Assembly: GCA_028554795.2 (NCBI GenBank)
Contig: CM068835.1
Coordinates: forward strand, 35,544,401-35,608,400
Source of the DNA: Sinohyriopsis cumingii
Taxonomy: Eukaryota > Mollusca > Bivalvia > Unionida > Unionidae
DNA: 64,000 nucleotides
Reading direction: 5' to 3'
In this document: piece by piece, positions 48,060-60,800 of the stretch
Position numbering within the stretch: position 1 is the first letter of the stretch
Layout: every line of letters begins with the position of its first letter
Program-made: the position numbers and the translations under genes
Notes under the pieces: model-generated
What the model was told of the DNA's origin: nothing
Database searches by the model: none
What the model saw: the letters and a program-made list of their open reading frames with translations, nothing else

Positions 48060-49933
48060 AAGCACTGTATATCATGTCTTGTCGGTGACATGCGGATGAT
48101 GACATCTAGTATGTATATAAATGTGTAGTCATAGTAAAAAAAAAATCATCGACTTACAAATTGTATCCACGAACTCTCGATCTGCGATTTGCTTTTCTAA
48201 TCGCGTTGATATGTGACAGTTGTAAGATAGAGCTCTGCAAACTCTACAACATATTCTTTTAGGTAGAACCACATATTGCTCTGCTTTGTAATCGGTTCAG
48301 AACATTTTTCCTCATATAAAACTAGCTTGAATATTGAATGAAAAGATTCAGTGGATAAACTGACAAACACCTGCATCAAACGCACACCTCTTTACGTGTA
48401 TATGTTATTTTGTATTCTTAACAGTGAAGAGTATCCACAGAATGACTGCATGCACCGTTGATAAGTTGGCGGAATTATGTCTCAGTTGAAATCTAATTTA
48501 AAAAACAAACATTTGGAGAAGTGTTTCGGCAAACTATCTTATCCGAGCTGAAATTTTGATTCGAAGTCTAGTTGAGCTTGAGCCTGAGAATGGTTTTATA
48601 AATCAATTTTGTGGTGGCAGTGGCATTTCCACAAACGAAAGAGCAATCGGAAAAGCAGTTTCATCCACTAGTTATTCAAAAATATATATATATGTGTTTT
48701 CTCTGTGTTTTTATATATATATGAAAATCCCTGAACTCTGATGATGGCCATTGTACGATCTTGTTCCTAGTATTTAGGAACAAAAGTATCGTTATTAGAG
48801 TATGCATTGATTTTTGTTTGAATTCACTCTGTACAAATCATGAAATAAGATCTGAAAACGTAGCAATGTCAAAGAAGATCTCAGAAAACCGGATATTCAC
48901 TAAACCGGAAACACGAATTCTCTCTGTTTGTATAAGTAATTGACTAACGTTTATACAAACCAGTTATACGGGAGAAATAAGTAAAAATCTCCAGTGGAAA
49001 TGACCATGACACCCATGGTGCAGTGTGATTGGTCGAGTGAGAAAAGCTCATGAAGTGTTTTTATTTATTATTTTAGGAGATGGTTTTAAAATTTCCATTA
49101 TATTTTTTAATTAATATGTTATTTTCCATAATGCGATTCGTTCCTCATTAATTTCCTTTTCCATTTCTCAAAAATGGTGGGGTTTTGTTTAATGTAGTCT
49201 CAAAACACACGTTAACAAGAATAACCTCTCTATGGAACCTTTTATCGGAATTTATCTATACGAGCATGTTTTTAGTCAATGAAAAGGCATAGTGGTGTGC
49301 TTTTCATGTTGGATGCGCACGATATTGCTCCAAGACATACAACCATGACTTATTACACCAAATGGATACTTAGTCTGCGAGTGAATTAGGCCGTCATAAC
49401 TATTCTAGTTAATATTTATTCTAGTCGAGCTAGACAAATAGTAAAATATTAACAGCTACTATGCCTGACTATCCTGTTGGATGATTCAGAGAGTTACAGT
49501 GTATATTGTTGCATTGCTGTCGAGCCTCCAACCATCTTTAAAAAGTGCTTATAATCGTATTTATACGTTTCAGGAAGGACCAGTCTCATAATGATAGGAC
49601 TGCAGGTAGTTCCTCATATAAATCGAATTTACAAAGAGTGGCTTTAATTTGGGTATTTTTCATAACGTCTATACCCAGCGCAGAACAAAAATATGGGCTA
49701 CGCAAAGTTTAATGGAACAGACACTTGTTGCACGAGATTTTTGCACTTGATGCTTAGGTCTTTTCAAGTTTGCTTGTTTGCGAGTGAAGCAGTCTTATAG
49801 GTATGTCTAAATATCGTTGGAGAAATAGTTCAATGCAAAACTTGTTTGTGGTCACGACTATGACTGGTGACGTCATACTATCCTTCATGTTAATATTTCT
49901 GTATGTAGTCCTGTTTCTTTCGCCTATTTATAG
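46874..49933. other. Intron between CCP exons 3 and 4
   Basis: Holds a G-rich stretch (about 47067-47095, runs of five to six G that could form a G-quadruplex), a (GA)n run at 48024-48058, and blocks related to 62310-63350. For example, GGTGGCAGTGGCATTTCC at about 48610 resembles GGTGGCAGTGGTATTTCC at about 63054. No exon seen. Confidence 0.65.
48024..48058. repeat. (GA)n microsatellite
   Basis: About 17 GA units. Confidence 0.95.
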
Positions 49934-50116
49934 AATGTAAAAATCCACCCACTGTGCCAAATAGTACTCCAAGCGTAACGAAGGCTCTCCATGGAAACTC
50001 GACGGTCTATTCATGCAACGTGAATTATGTTTTATGGCCACCAGGCACGCGTACGGAAGCAAGGTGTGAGTCAGATGGCAGATGGACATTTTTGGCGAGT
50101 TTCTCATGCAAAATAG
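49934..50116 (+). CDS. PAN-CCP gene, CCP/Sushi exon 4
   Basis: A 183-nt phase 1-1 exon that has no methionine-started frame of its own. It reads ECKNPPTVPNSTPSV, then VYSCNVNYVLWPPGTRTEARC, then SDGRWTFLASFSCKI, with four cysteines and the conserved Trp. Acceptor TATAG, donor GTTTGT. It is slightly longer than the other CCP exons. Confidence 0.85.
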
Positions 50117-50903
50117 GTTTGTAATAGCCCAAACTTCGTTATTTGTCTAATTTTGCATGTAAAGCTTGTCTCAACTATCAAGCATAAACGCTTGAATTAT
50201 TTTATTTTCTTAAATTTATTTGATCTACTTAATTTCCTATACTCACATATAGAAGAAGAAGAAGATAAGAGGATGAGAAGAAGAAAGAGGAAACAAAAAT
50301 AAAAAGGACGAAACATTAATTATATCTCTACATTACTACTCGTTAGCATCAAACGGTTTTATGTTGCAAATACTTTCTTTCGAACACTAAATGCAAATTA
50401 AGCATTCCCACCCAAAATCATTGTAATTAATGTGGCTGATTAATATAAATAACTATTGTTTCTACACTAAAATCGACACAGATTGTTTGGTTGAGTTAAT
50501 TTTATTTTTGGGTGATACCCATAAGTTACAGCCTCTATATAGTATTGATTTACACTTAGAGATGGTGAAGTTTTCAAGCGCTTTCTTCAGATTGTAAACA
50601 CGATTGTTTGGGTTTTTCGATTGGGTCAATTCAACTTTTCAGATGCAGTCTATAACTGTACTATGCTCGCTGTCGTATTGTACTGTTTCCTCGTACACAT
50701 CAAGACCACATACATGAGAAAGCATGACCACGAATGCATAATAAATGTCTCGATGAAGTTACTTTTCTATCTACTTAGTTATTTCCCGTCCCAAGGTAGT
50801 TTAATAAATCCAACATTTGAAAAGTATATAAAGAAACTTTTTATATTAGGTCTGATGCCAAAACCCGCGTTTCAACGCACTGTACTCTTTTTTTCATTGC
50901 ACA

Positions 50904-50905
<2 letters not shown>

Positions 50906-50993
<88 letters not shown>
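50906..50993. repeat. (TA)n microsatellite
   Basis: About 44 TA units directly before the palindromic unit. Confidence 0.95.
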
Positions 50994-50997
<4 letters not shown>

Positions 50998-51000
50998 GAA

Positions 51001-51118
51001 CGCTGTATCAATGATATGCCCGGAGATGTATAAATCTTTCATTAAAAGGAAACGAGGCTTGCCGAGTTTCCGTTTGATGAAAAATTTATACAACGAGTGG
51101 TATATCATTGATACAGCG
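51001..51118. mobile_element. Palindromic MITE-like unit, about 118 bp
   Basis: The outer 17 bp (CGCTGTATCAATGATAT) are perfectly inverted at the other end. The inner arms (ATAAATCTTTCATTAAAAGG against the reverse of its partner) pair with a few mismatches around a centre near 51060. It sits in TA-rich DNA next to a (TA)n run, a common landing site for mariner-related elements. No coding capacity. The family is not identified. Confidence 0.6.
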
Positions 51119-51761
51119 TACATACTATACATATATTTTATTTATATCACATACAGATTCACATATTTGCCCTTTGAACGGAGTTAAGATATGCTCTGCC
51201 AACTATGTATTGATCGAGTGAATAATCTCCTCACATCCCTGCTAGTGTGTCAACTACAAAATGTAGTTCTATTCCTTTTCTTGTTGTTCACAATCACATT
51301 TGCAAATTGATAAGTTGGTTGTTTTCATTTTAAGTTTCTGTTTTTATTTACATTAATTAAATCAATATGAAACACTCTTAAGATTTAAACATGAAAGATT
51401 GTTTTATGAAGAAAGTAGAGCACAACGAACACGTTAGCCTTTTGTACATTCTGAACACTCAGGCATTCACGTATTTGCGACTGGAAATTAGCGTGGAATG
51501 GAAATTAAACAAAATGAGAAACCAACAATAGGTAAATAAAACATTGTAATATATTTATAGTTGATCTAAGTTATTATTATGATATAATCAACATTGATAC
51601 TGACCATAACATTCTCTCTTCCCCCTCTTCTTTTCATTTGGACGGTTTGACTTAACTTTACCATTATTCAAGGGTCCAGAGGCATAGTCGTATGTCAGAA
51701 GCAAAAATCCCCAACGCTCGTATTTTCATGGATTTTTGCCCGTATCTTGCTACGATAGTCC

Positions 51762-51795
51762 AGAGAGAGAGAGAGAGAGACAGAGAGAGAGAGAG
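51762..51795. repeat. (GA)n microsatellite
   Basis: About 16 GA units with one CA interruption. Confidence 0.92.
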
Positions 51796-52746
51796 GGGGG
51801 GTGCACTGTTTATACATTTTCATATTTAATTACTAATAATCGAGTTTTAGAATATTTAAGAAACAACAACAACAATAAAGCATTAAATACTGTACACCTC
51901 GTATCCGACAAATTTAACTTAGTGTCGATAGTCTATTGCGACTATGTATCACTGATATAATGAACACTGTAGATGGATCCCGAGAAAAATGTAAACATAC
52001 TATTACAAGGAAACATATTCTTGTACATTACTTGGTGCAAGTTCAGTTTTAAAGTTTTCGTCCAACCCAAAGTGCGTTTCTCTCACTACATATTTCTGTG
52101 TATGTTGCCCCTTATGCATGATAGGGGAAATGTGAACAGAAAAAAGATATGATTGCGATTAAAATGTGTATAATGTTAAATTCCTTTAGAAAACGGAGAC
52201 TATTGATACTTTTTTCATTATTTTCATACGTCGTTAATGATTCATGAGTGGAAATCCATCATTGATCTATAGGCCTGCAGTTGGAAGAATGTTTATATGT
52301 TCGTATTATTGCGCCATGGACGAATAACAATTTGATATACCAGTTGTATTGGTATATCAATTTGCTTTATTAGTGCACTGGATGCAGCAAGGGATCACGT
52401 GTTTTAGGTATTGATTAAGATACACACAATAAACTGACAACGAACAGTGCGAAACTAGTATCTGATTAACCTGAGCGCGTTCGAGCCTTGATGGGTCTAT
52501 TTCAAAGGCAAATACAAAACATAGACAAGATAAACAAATATAACACAGAAACCGTTGTATTTGCAAAACTTTACATGGCTGTTTCTATAGGAATTTAACC
52601 TTTACATTTATTATGTTTCAACTAGGCTATATTAGCTTGTTGCGGATGCTGGAATTTTTATTATTATTCCAGCATTCCAATGGTTTTGAAACAGACGGTT
52701 TGGCGGGGAAAGAAAACCCCGTTGAGGTTGTTTCGGAAAAGTTTTA

Positions 52747-52902
52747 GTCGGAATTTGGCCGATTTCGGTAAATTGTTGGGCAAATGTTTGCTCAAAACCA
52801 GCAATTGGTCGGATTTTGACCGATTTTGGTACATTTTTGGGCAAATGTTTGCTCAAAACCAGATAAGAGGTCGGTTTTTGGCCACTTTTCGGTACATTGT
52901 TG

Positions 52903-52905
<3 letters not shown>
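52747..52905. repeat. Tandem repeat of about 60-70 bp, about 2.5 copies
   Basis: Units share GGGCAAATGTTTGCTCAAAACCAG and GGCCGATTTCGGTA-type words. It is followed directly by a (TA)n run at 52906-52961. Confidence 0.8.

Positions 52906-52961
<56 letters not shown>
52906..52961. repeat. (TA)n microsatellite
   Basis: About 28 TA units. Confidence 0.95.
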
Positions 52962-52963
<2 letters not shown>

Positions 52964-53044
52964 AACAGTTAATTTCATGGTCTCAACACTTACGATTAGC
53001 GTGCATTATTGCTTGAAAGTTAGAAGAAATACAGCTTTGCTGGA

Positions 53045-54480
53045 CGCTGGAATTCAGCAACTCATCTTATAGGGAGTCAATACCAGGTACCTTGTAATTC
53101 TTCATGGCTTTGATAGCTGTTTTGACCTCTGTTTGGGCAGATGGGGTAATATCGATGATATTAATGTCATTTGATGGTGGGGGGTCTGCTGGCGCATCAG
53201 GCTTTGGCTGGATTAGTACTTCTTCGAAGTGATGGACCCATTTCGCAGGCTGCTCTCTTTGCGTTGTTATCGCTCTTCGCTGTTTATCTTTAACTGCCTT
53301 GAAGTGGTTGGGTTTTTCTCCACAGAGCTAATTTGATATCTTGTATATCATGTTCAGTTCACCCTTTGAGGCTGCTTGTTCTGCCTCATTTGACAGTTCC
53401 ACAAAAAGGTTCTTTTATTCTTCTGAGCGCTCTTGTTCACGTCTTTATCCTTCAGCTTTTAATATTCCTGTGCTCCTTCAATCATCCTTAGTTATTTCGC
53501 ACTCAGCAGTTTGTCATTTGGCCTATCTCCTTTCATCTATTCTTTTCCAATTCTCTGATATTAACCATTGCTTTTCTTTCCTTTCTATATCCAACGATTT
53601 TCTTTGCTGCTTTAGAGTATGTATTTTTGATGTTAGTCTATGCACTTTTAATTGTGGTATGGTCTTCCTCATCTTCACTGCCTAATGTTTTAAAACGATT
53701 TTTAAGCTCGATAGTAAAATCTCTCTTTATCTCTGGTGAGCAAAGCTTGCTGATGTCAAACGCTTTTCGCTGTTACTGTGTGGTATGTGTTGCCAGTAGA
53801 TCCAGCTTTATCTTGGTTATCACAAGGTCGTGATCACTGCTGACATCTACCCCGCTATGGACCTTGACATCTTGAAGAAATCTGCGCCACATTCTATCGA
53901 TGACAACATGGTCAGTCTGGTTGATAGTGTGTCCATCTTGGTATTTCCAAGTTAGTTTGTGGATGTCATTGTGCGGGAAGACAGTGCCGCCTATTACACA
54001 GTTGTTGTTGAGGTAGAAGTCCACAAGTCTTTCACCATTATCATTGGTTACTCCACAAACATGTTGCACCATCACGTCCTCATTGTTTGTGTTGTATGTT
54101 CCTACCTTGGCATTCATATCTCCATTTATCAAGAGCATGTCATGTTGTGGGACTTTGGAAACTCATACCAGTCCTCTTTATCTTTCTCTTCAGCCTCATT
54201 TGTTAGGGCACAACTCTGCAAGGTGGTGAGTTCGCAGCAATGGGAGTCGAATCTTACTCTGATAAGTCTGTCGCTGCTGATAAGAGCTACAGCACTGGTA
54301 AAGAATGATTTAGCCATCACTTGTCATCTTGCGTCCTGAACCTGTCCATCTGGTCTCACTGACACCAAGAACATCCAGTTGTAGTTGTTCGTCTCACTTA
54401 TGATTTGTGCCGTTTTTTGATGTTTCAAACATGGTACGGACTTTCATGTACCAAGACGAAACGTAGTTTTGTGTCCTAAA
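53045..54480 (-). mobile_element. Non-LTR retrotransposon fragment with endonuclease domain
   Basis: Minus strand. A readable block at 53773-54138 has GDMNAKVG, then NGERLVDFYLNNNCVIGGTVFPH, then IHKLTWKYQDGHTINQTDHVVI and a SSDHDLV motif. These are hallmarks of the APE-type endonuclease of non-LTR retrotransposons (group often labelled CFDP2-like). Upstream blocks to about 54480 give the domain's start in broken frames. Sequence towards 53045 continues into the linker before the reverse transcriptase and is riddled with stops. It is a dead, truncated copy. Confidence 0.82.
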
Positions 54481-54839
54481 AACTCCTAGTCAAGCCACTG
54501 ACTCTCCGCAAGTGGTTTTCACCAGAAGCTGTCATGACACCTAATAATTTGTTTTATGGGGTGGAATGGCTGGCAGAACGCCCAACCCCCAACACGGATG
54601 ACCAGATGCTGAATGATTAGTCTGTAGAAAATATATGCTGACTGTTTAAAAGGTATCATTGCGCAATGGTCAGTAATTACACACACCCTCTAGTCTCACT
54701 ACCAAGTGTTCTTTACAAAGTGCCTGAGCATGTTGTCTGTTATAACAGAATAAAGCACTTGAATATCTGCCCTATCATATCTGGAAAAAACATACCTTCC
54801 GATAATGACATATCTACGAAACACAACTGTATTGTTGTA

Positions 54840-55545
54840 CTGATAACTGAGGTAAACATTTAGTGAACGGTGACAAAACAGCCATTTTAGTATTAGACTT
54901 TGAAAAAGCGTTTGACACTGTCCTCCACGAATTGTTAAGGGTGTAAACTATTTAATATTTGAATTTCATGCAAAACTTTACGCAGGATAGACTCTTTTTT
55001 GTTTCTGAAAACAATGCATTGTGGTAAATAAGTTCAAATCTGATTGGCCCAAAGTAGCTTCTGGAGTACCTCAAGGCACAGTACTTTAACTTCTGGAGTA
55101 CCTCAAGGCACGGTACTTTAACTTCTGGAGTACCTCAAGGCACAGTACTTTAACTAGTGCTCTTCTCATTGAAATTGCATCCGAAATTCCCTTCTTTGAA
55201 GATGCCTTTTTGCTGCAGATCAATTAAAACCGAGCAGGTTACCAAGATATTACATAATGGCATTCCTAAACTAGGACAGAGGGGACTAAAATGGAGTAGG
55301 CGATTCCAGCCTAAAAATGCAACATAATGCAAGCAATAGAAAAAGAAATGCCTATTTTAGAACGTACTCGTACAGTTTGGGCCCCCTATCCCAACATTTC
55401 AGAAGATGAAATTGAACAGTCCAAAAGCTAAGAGCCAAGTTTATTACATGCAGTTATGACAATACCCCATACCGTATGACGTCATCCTTGAATAAGTTGT
55501 CCTGGAAGCCATTAAAAAGACACAGACTTGAAACTATATTATTAT
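54840..55545 (+). mobile_element. Second non-LTR retrotransposon remnant (reverse transcriptase pieces)
   Basis: Plus strand. LVLDFEKAFDTVLHELL (about 54885-54935) is the reverse-transcriptase motif A region, and SGVPQGTVL (about 55060) is the next conserved motif. AKFITCSYDNTPYRMTSSLN (about 55435-55500) matches the C-terminal part of such elements. Frames are broken and the middle is missing. A 34-bp unit holding the SGVPQGTVL codons is repeated three times at about 55059-55156. Confidence 0.75.
55059..55156. repeat. 34-bp tandem repeat, three copies, inside the retrotransposon remnant
   Basis: The unit TTCTGGAGTACCTCAAGGCA plus CAGTACTTTAAC is repeated with almost no change, so this is a recent local duplication. 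Confidence 0.88.
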
Positions 55546-56749
55546 TGTTTGTACAAAGTTCTTAAAAACAAAATAAAGATATCCTGTCAACATTTATTTA
55601 AAGACAAAAACGTAATAGAAACCAAAATGAATATATTTGTACGATACCTTTGGCAAATAAATTCAGCTTTTCAATTAAAACAAAAATGTCGCTACGATGA
55701 AGCAACGAACTAATCAAAATCAAACTCAACGGCAATATTTTGTGAATGAAAGACTGTTATGACACCAAAACGTATCTTTAATACATACATAACAACTGAT
55801 GTTGATATTATTAATATAAATAATGAAATAAGGTTTATATTTTTTAATATCGTGGGTTACCAAAAAATTACTGTGCCCAGACTTCCTTAATTTTCTTTAT
55901 TCTTTTGAATTTTGAGGGGAGCCACTGTACCCAAGCAATTATTGCGGTCGAGATACTCAGCGAGGCAATTTTATATTTTCTTACTTACTTACTTACTTAT
56001 GCTTAAATTAACGTTGTTTTCCCCAATAAGGCATGTACGACTAGATTATTCCCACAAAGTGTGATACTTAATTGATCTGTGGGAGAAATATGAGCCATAC
56101 CTCACACGCGTTTATGCATACAGAAAAAGCTATTTAATTAGTCAGATTCCGGGGAAATTAAGCCTCATGTGAATTAGTTTAGAAGATGAGTGGGAATTGA
56201 AAGAGACACACTCATACTCATCTCGATACGGTCTGAATCGTATTAAGATGCTCGGTGGAGATTAATACCCCACTCAAGACTCTACGCCTGTTTTGCGCAC
56301 ACACGCTCATCGGGGCACCTGTTTACTAAACGAGTGGTAATCAGCCCACGCAACCATCTTTGAATGTCCGAGCAGCGAAGGTGAAGAGAGGATTCTGATG
56401 AGGGACACCAACGTCAACTGGAACGATACCTGAAACATCGTTGATGTACCTAGTCAAACCATACTTAGTCATTTCAATCGGGTTTCCCAATTGCCAATTC
56501 TGTATAATCTACAATCTTAATTAGAGTCATGCATACCTTTAGGTTGTACGTTTTCGTATCATTCCTAATATTTCGTCAGAAATGTAATAATGTCCGAAAT
56601 TAAGACGAATATTAGGTTAAAGTGACCCAATGAATGCTGTTATTCGTGTTAGGAAAAATTGGTTTGAATTTTGCACGGTGATAAAAGAATCATGATAGCT
56701 TATTCGTATTTCCAAGCCACAATGGAACGTCTGATAATGATGCATTTTG

Positions 56750-57180
56750 GTCAGTAGCCCTTAAAAGGACTCTTAGGACTGCAGTCCGAAAGTTTGGCAA
56801 CGGTCTTGCTCCTCTTTATAATCTGCTGCACTACTTCTTTCCTCGAATGCCTCAAACCCGTGTTGTTCTGTCAGATTTTGAGCGGCTTCGATAAGGGTGG
56901 ACTGGGATTGTTGATGCTTGCTTCGGGGTTTTAAGTTGCCTCCAGGCTAAGTACTTAACTGCACAGCCCAGGAATATATTGTCAGTCTGTTACCTCGCTC
57001 TTTTAAAGCCGGTTCACAGCCTCCAGCTAGTAACCCGAGCCTTACACAGGGCCCTAATGGCCAGTAGTTATCTAGCAGCCATGATGGCGTCGCACCATGT
57101 CTTGCGTGATATTTCCTTCCATCGCGACGTGCTCAGTAGCTTTAACCAGGCGACTATTTTATATTTTCTTTCGATTTTCA
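56750..57180. other. Unidentified stretch, possible old repeat
   Basis: The base composition is higher in G and C than the surroundings, with several short open stretches in both strands. No domain recognised. It could be an old transposon piece. Confidence 0.3.
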
Positions 57181-57706
57181 TATACAGGATGGCACGATAA
57201 ATATAAGCAATGTTCCATGTCTACCATTTTTTAAGATTTCGAAAATTATCTCTGTATCTTTCAGTGTGACGGAGACCATGTCTGGTGTCATTAATGAATA
57301 TCACAGTTGTAACAGACATCTGTGGAAAACCAGCTAAACGTAAAGCCGTGGGTTAGGAGAATTTAGAACACCGGAAGGCTCAAATGAGAAAGACGTTGTC
57401 ATGCAATAGTCCTAATCGTTAGATGCTATGAATATCACGTTAGTTATAATGTTTTAAAATTTATGTATTGAGGAATGCACATTCTTTGATGTGATAATTT
57501 AGTTTAGCAATTAGGCACAACTGCAAGGTTTTGCACGTCTAAAGTAAATAATTTTCGCAGGGTTCTAATGTTTTCTTGGCTCAACTACCTAAGTGTACCG
57601 TCAATAATAATTGCTATTTTGTTTTCGAAATTTATGCAATAATTGTAGAAAGCTACCTTAATATATTTGCATATATTATTTTTATTTTCTGTCTTGCTTT
57701 CATCAG

Positions 57707-57877
57707 AATGCACTGATCCCCCTTCACTAACTTTCGGAACAACCAACGAAAGCTCCGCTCTGGAAGGGTCAATGGTAACCTATGTGTGTGATACTGGGTT
57801 TGATTCTGAGGCTGCTATCAAGAGCATGTGCAATGCAGATGGAAAATGGACCGCGCCAAGTGCGTCTTGTCTTGGCG
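57707..57877 (+). CDS. PAN-CCP gene, CCP/Sushi exon 5
   Basis: A 171-nt phase 1-1 exon: ECTDPPSLTFGTTNESSAL, then VTYVCDTGFDSEAAIKSMC, then ADGKWTAPSASCLGG, with four cysteines and the conserved Trp. Acceptor CATCAG, donor GTGAGT, both good matches. Confidence 0.9.
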
Positions 57878-60800
57878 GTGAGTTAAGTTCGAATACTATT
57901 TATTTAAGTATATTAAAATAATAATTGTTGACTTAAATACGAAAATGCTACCTTAAAGAACATGATCTGTATGTTCAGACTGAATCTTTTAAAAAAGGTT
58001 CAAATTATCACCTCACTCGAATGAAACGAAGAACACTCTTGCCTTAGAGTCTATATTACATATGGCTTTGAAGTAATACTATGTAAAAAAGGCATACAAA
58101 TGTGTATTAAGATGGTATTATTCAAACATAGCTATCGATACGCCTTTCACCTCCCCCCTCCCCCTGAACAGTTGGGTTGTCTTTTATATTGTTGCTCCAG
58201 CAAACTGTTCGGGTAAAAGTGATGCATAGATAGTCAGTTTTATAACACCTTTAGTAGCGATTCCGTGAGTCTCGTGTTTTAGTGTTCCTCACAGCGATCT
58301 GTCATTTCAATACGCAGGTGTAACTCTTTACGTATTTTGTTGCTGGTGATATTTCAAAACATGCGTGGTTGGCAAACAACATTAATGATAAAGAAAAACA
58401 GTACTGAAGATGGTTGGTGAAAAAACATGCTGAGACACAGACGAGTTTCTTTTGAAATGGACGTAGAGCGAGCGTGATACAGACATATCATTTGCGGAGA
58501 AATGTGCAATTGTCAAGTGTTCTTTTTATGGCAGGAATTATCCTGGGCATGCTCTCAATTTCCGTAGGAAAATGCGAAATACGCGGTTAACCAGAAGGTC
58601 CATATTTTGTTCTAGACGGTTGCCATTCTAATCCAGCGTGAATATCTCTCAAGACTGACATATGTTTTGGTAGTTACCAGTGGCGTACCAAGGGTAAATG
58701 GTGCCCGAGGCGACGATAATGGCCCGCCAACGGTTCTCCACCAAATTAATTTTTATTAGCTGTTTCGGTGCCCCAAAATCTCTGGCGCGCCTGACAACTG
58801 CCATGTCCTTCCCCTCCCCGCTAGTACGCTACTGTAGCTAGGCAAGCCGTTTGCCAAATTTATACATACAAGTTTATATATCTCGCCTTACAGAAAAGAA
58901 TGTTTAGTTCTGATTATGCGTCACAGCCCCTATAAGCCATTACAAAACCTCTAAGGTCGTTCTTATTACAGGTTTCACCGATGTAAAGTGTAGAGCCTTC
59001 AGCCAAAATCAAGCATAGTTCTTCGGAAACCTTGTGTAAAAAGACAACGTCTATATGTAAGAATTCAGGGTCAGGGAAAGGTATGCTGTCATGGACATGC
59101 AGACGTATCTGAGGTCACTGAGAAGGAAGTTATAATTAAAGTGATTGATATCGTCCGAAATTGGGAGGCGAAGGGGTGTATTATAGGACACCATTCTTAA
59201 CTGAACCTGGGGATAACTGTGATTTACATTACAAATAGAGGATGCTCCTGTTTTTCCAGCATGCAGGACGATCCCATGGAAATATGTTGAATATACCTAA
59301 CTGATATTCTGATCTCTTCGCTATTTATATACAAGGTACTACTACATTGATTGAGCAAATCAACTGTTATTACCCTCTATTTTAGACCTAAAAGAAAGTG
59401 ATTAAATTGTTTGTTCCAACTTTTCATGGATATTCGCTAACCAATGAAGAATGTTCATTGCATTCAAAAGAAAGTCTAAAAGGAATTAACTGTGTGTGTG
59501 GATCAACCTTTTGGAGTTTTCGTAGCATGCCAAAGGAAAGATGTGCGATTCATCGGCGTCCGAAAATGTGACTTGCACTAAAAGTTCTAGTCATGTCATT
59601 CAGATACAGCTATTTGCAGAAAATGCAAAGTAACCAGTTCTGATTACTATAGTATGTTATAGTTAGTGCTTAAGTGAAATATTCTTGGTGCATCGGACCT
59701 TATAAATTTTATAAAAATGCTCAAAATTATGTAATTTAAAAGGAACCTAGTGTTGTGATGCCTATAAAGCATAGTTTCGTTGTAGAGATAAATGTACATA
59801 TTTTGAAAAGAGGTTTTAAATTGCTTTCATCATGGAAAGAAGCTCATAATGGCGTAATTGTACCGCTGTACACGTACGGAGTATGAGCAAGAGACTTCAG
59901 AATTTTATCTCCCGTTTCTATTTTCTTCGTTGTATTTTGTCGTATTTATAATATGTCACACACACACCCCAAAAAAATCAAATTATCATTAGCTTGCTCC
60001 ACCGTTCTTGCAGTGATTAAATTAAAATTATCCTCTTCAAATAAACAATGAATAATATTTTCCCCAGACTGATATATTCAAATTCCTATCTCAGATGAAG
60101 TCTGGGCGGGTCAGAGCTACATTAACAACATGAATGACAATGCATGTTAAAAGTTAAGTTTTCATTATTGGGTGAAATATAGTCAAGCATTATTTTCAAC
60201 ACTGTTTTATGTAGATCGGTACGCTGTCCCAACCTTAGTGTGACGTGACGGGTTAGTTATGCCGCTACTGTGGTAGGTGTGTTATGGTTGGGGTGGGGTG
60301 CTCCCAATATTCTATTTAATTTATTACCGAAGTCCCACCCAGGCTCGATTTTGGCTGGAAGTTAAATTAGTGAAAAATGGATGTAAAGCTCCGAGCCTCC
60401 AATCAACAATGCCGACTGTTAAATGATTGAATATACAAAAACGAGAAATTCAACGAATAACAATTTAATAACGATTCAATAGTCAAGTGCTTCAAATTTC
60501 CCAAGTACTCTCCTTCCACTCGACCCTGTGATAGCCTATTGCATCATTTGATTAATAGCTTTCCGCCTGTCATTGTATTCTACTCATCTGTGTATTCTTC
60601 TCTCCTATTCCTCCCATATCTTCCCGTTCTCCCGACTTTCCCCTAATTCCTTCTCCACCTCGACTTCTCTATACCTCTCCTCCTTCTCCACTTTCTCCTC
60701 CTAGACTCATTTTCCTCCTCCTTCTCGACTGTCCATACCGACTAGACTTGTCGACCCCGAGTGCTCTGCTAGTCTCATTTCCGTCGCCCCTCTTAGAGAC

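Larger units (their letters stand above)
50117..57706. other. Large intron between CCP exons 4 and 5
   Basis: About 7.6 kb holding microsatellites, a palindromic MITE-like unit (51001-51118), a 60-70 bp tandem repeat (52747-52905) and fragments of non-LTR retrotransposons (53045-54480 minus, 54840-55545 plus). A further CCP exon could have been missed, but I found none. Confidence 0.6.
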
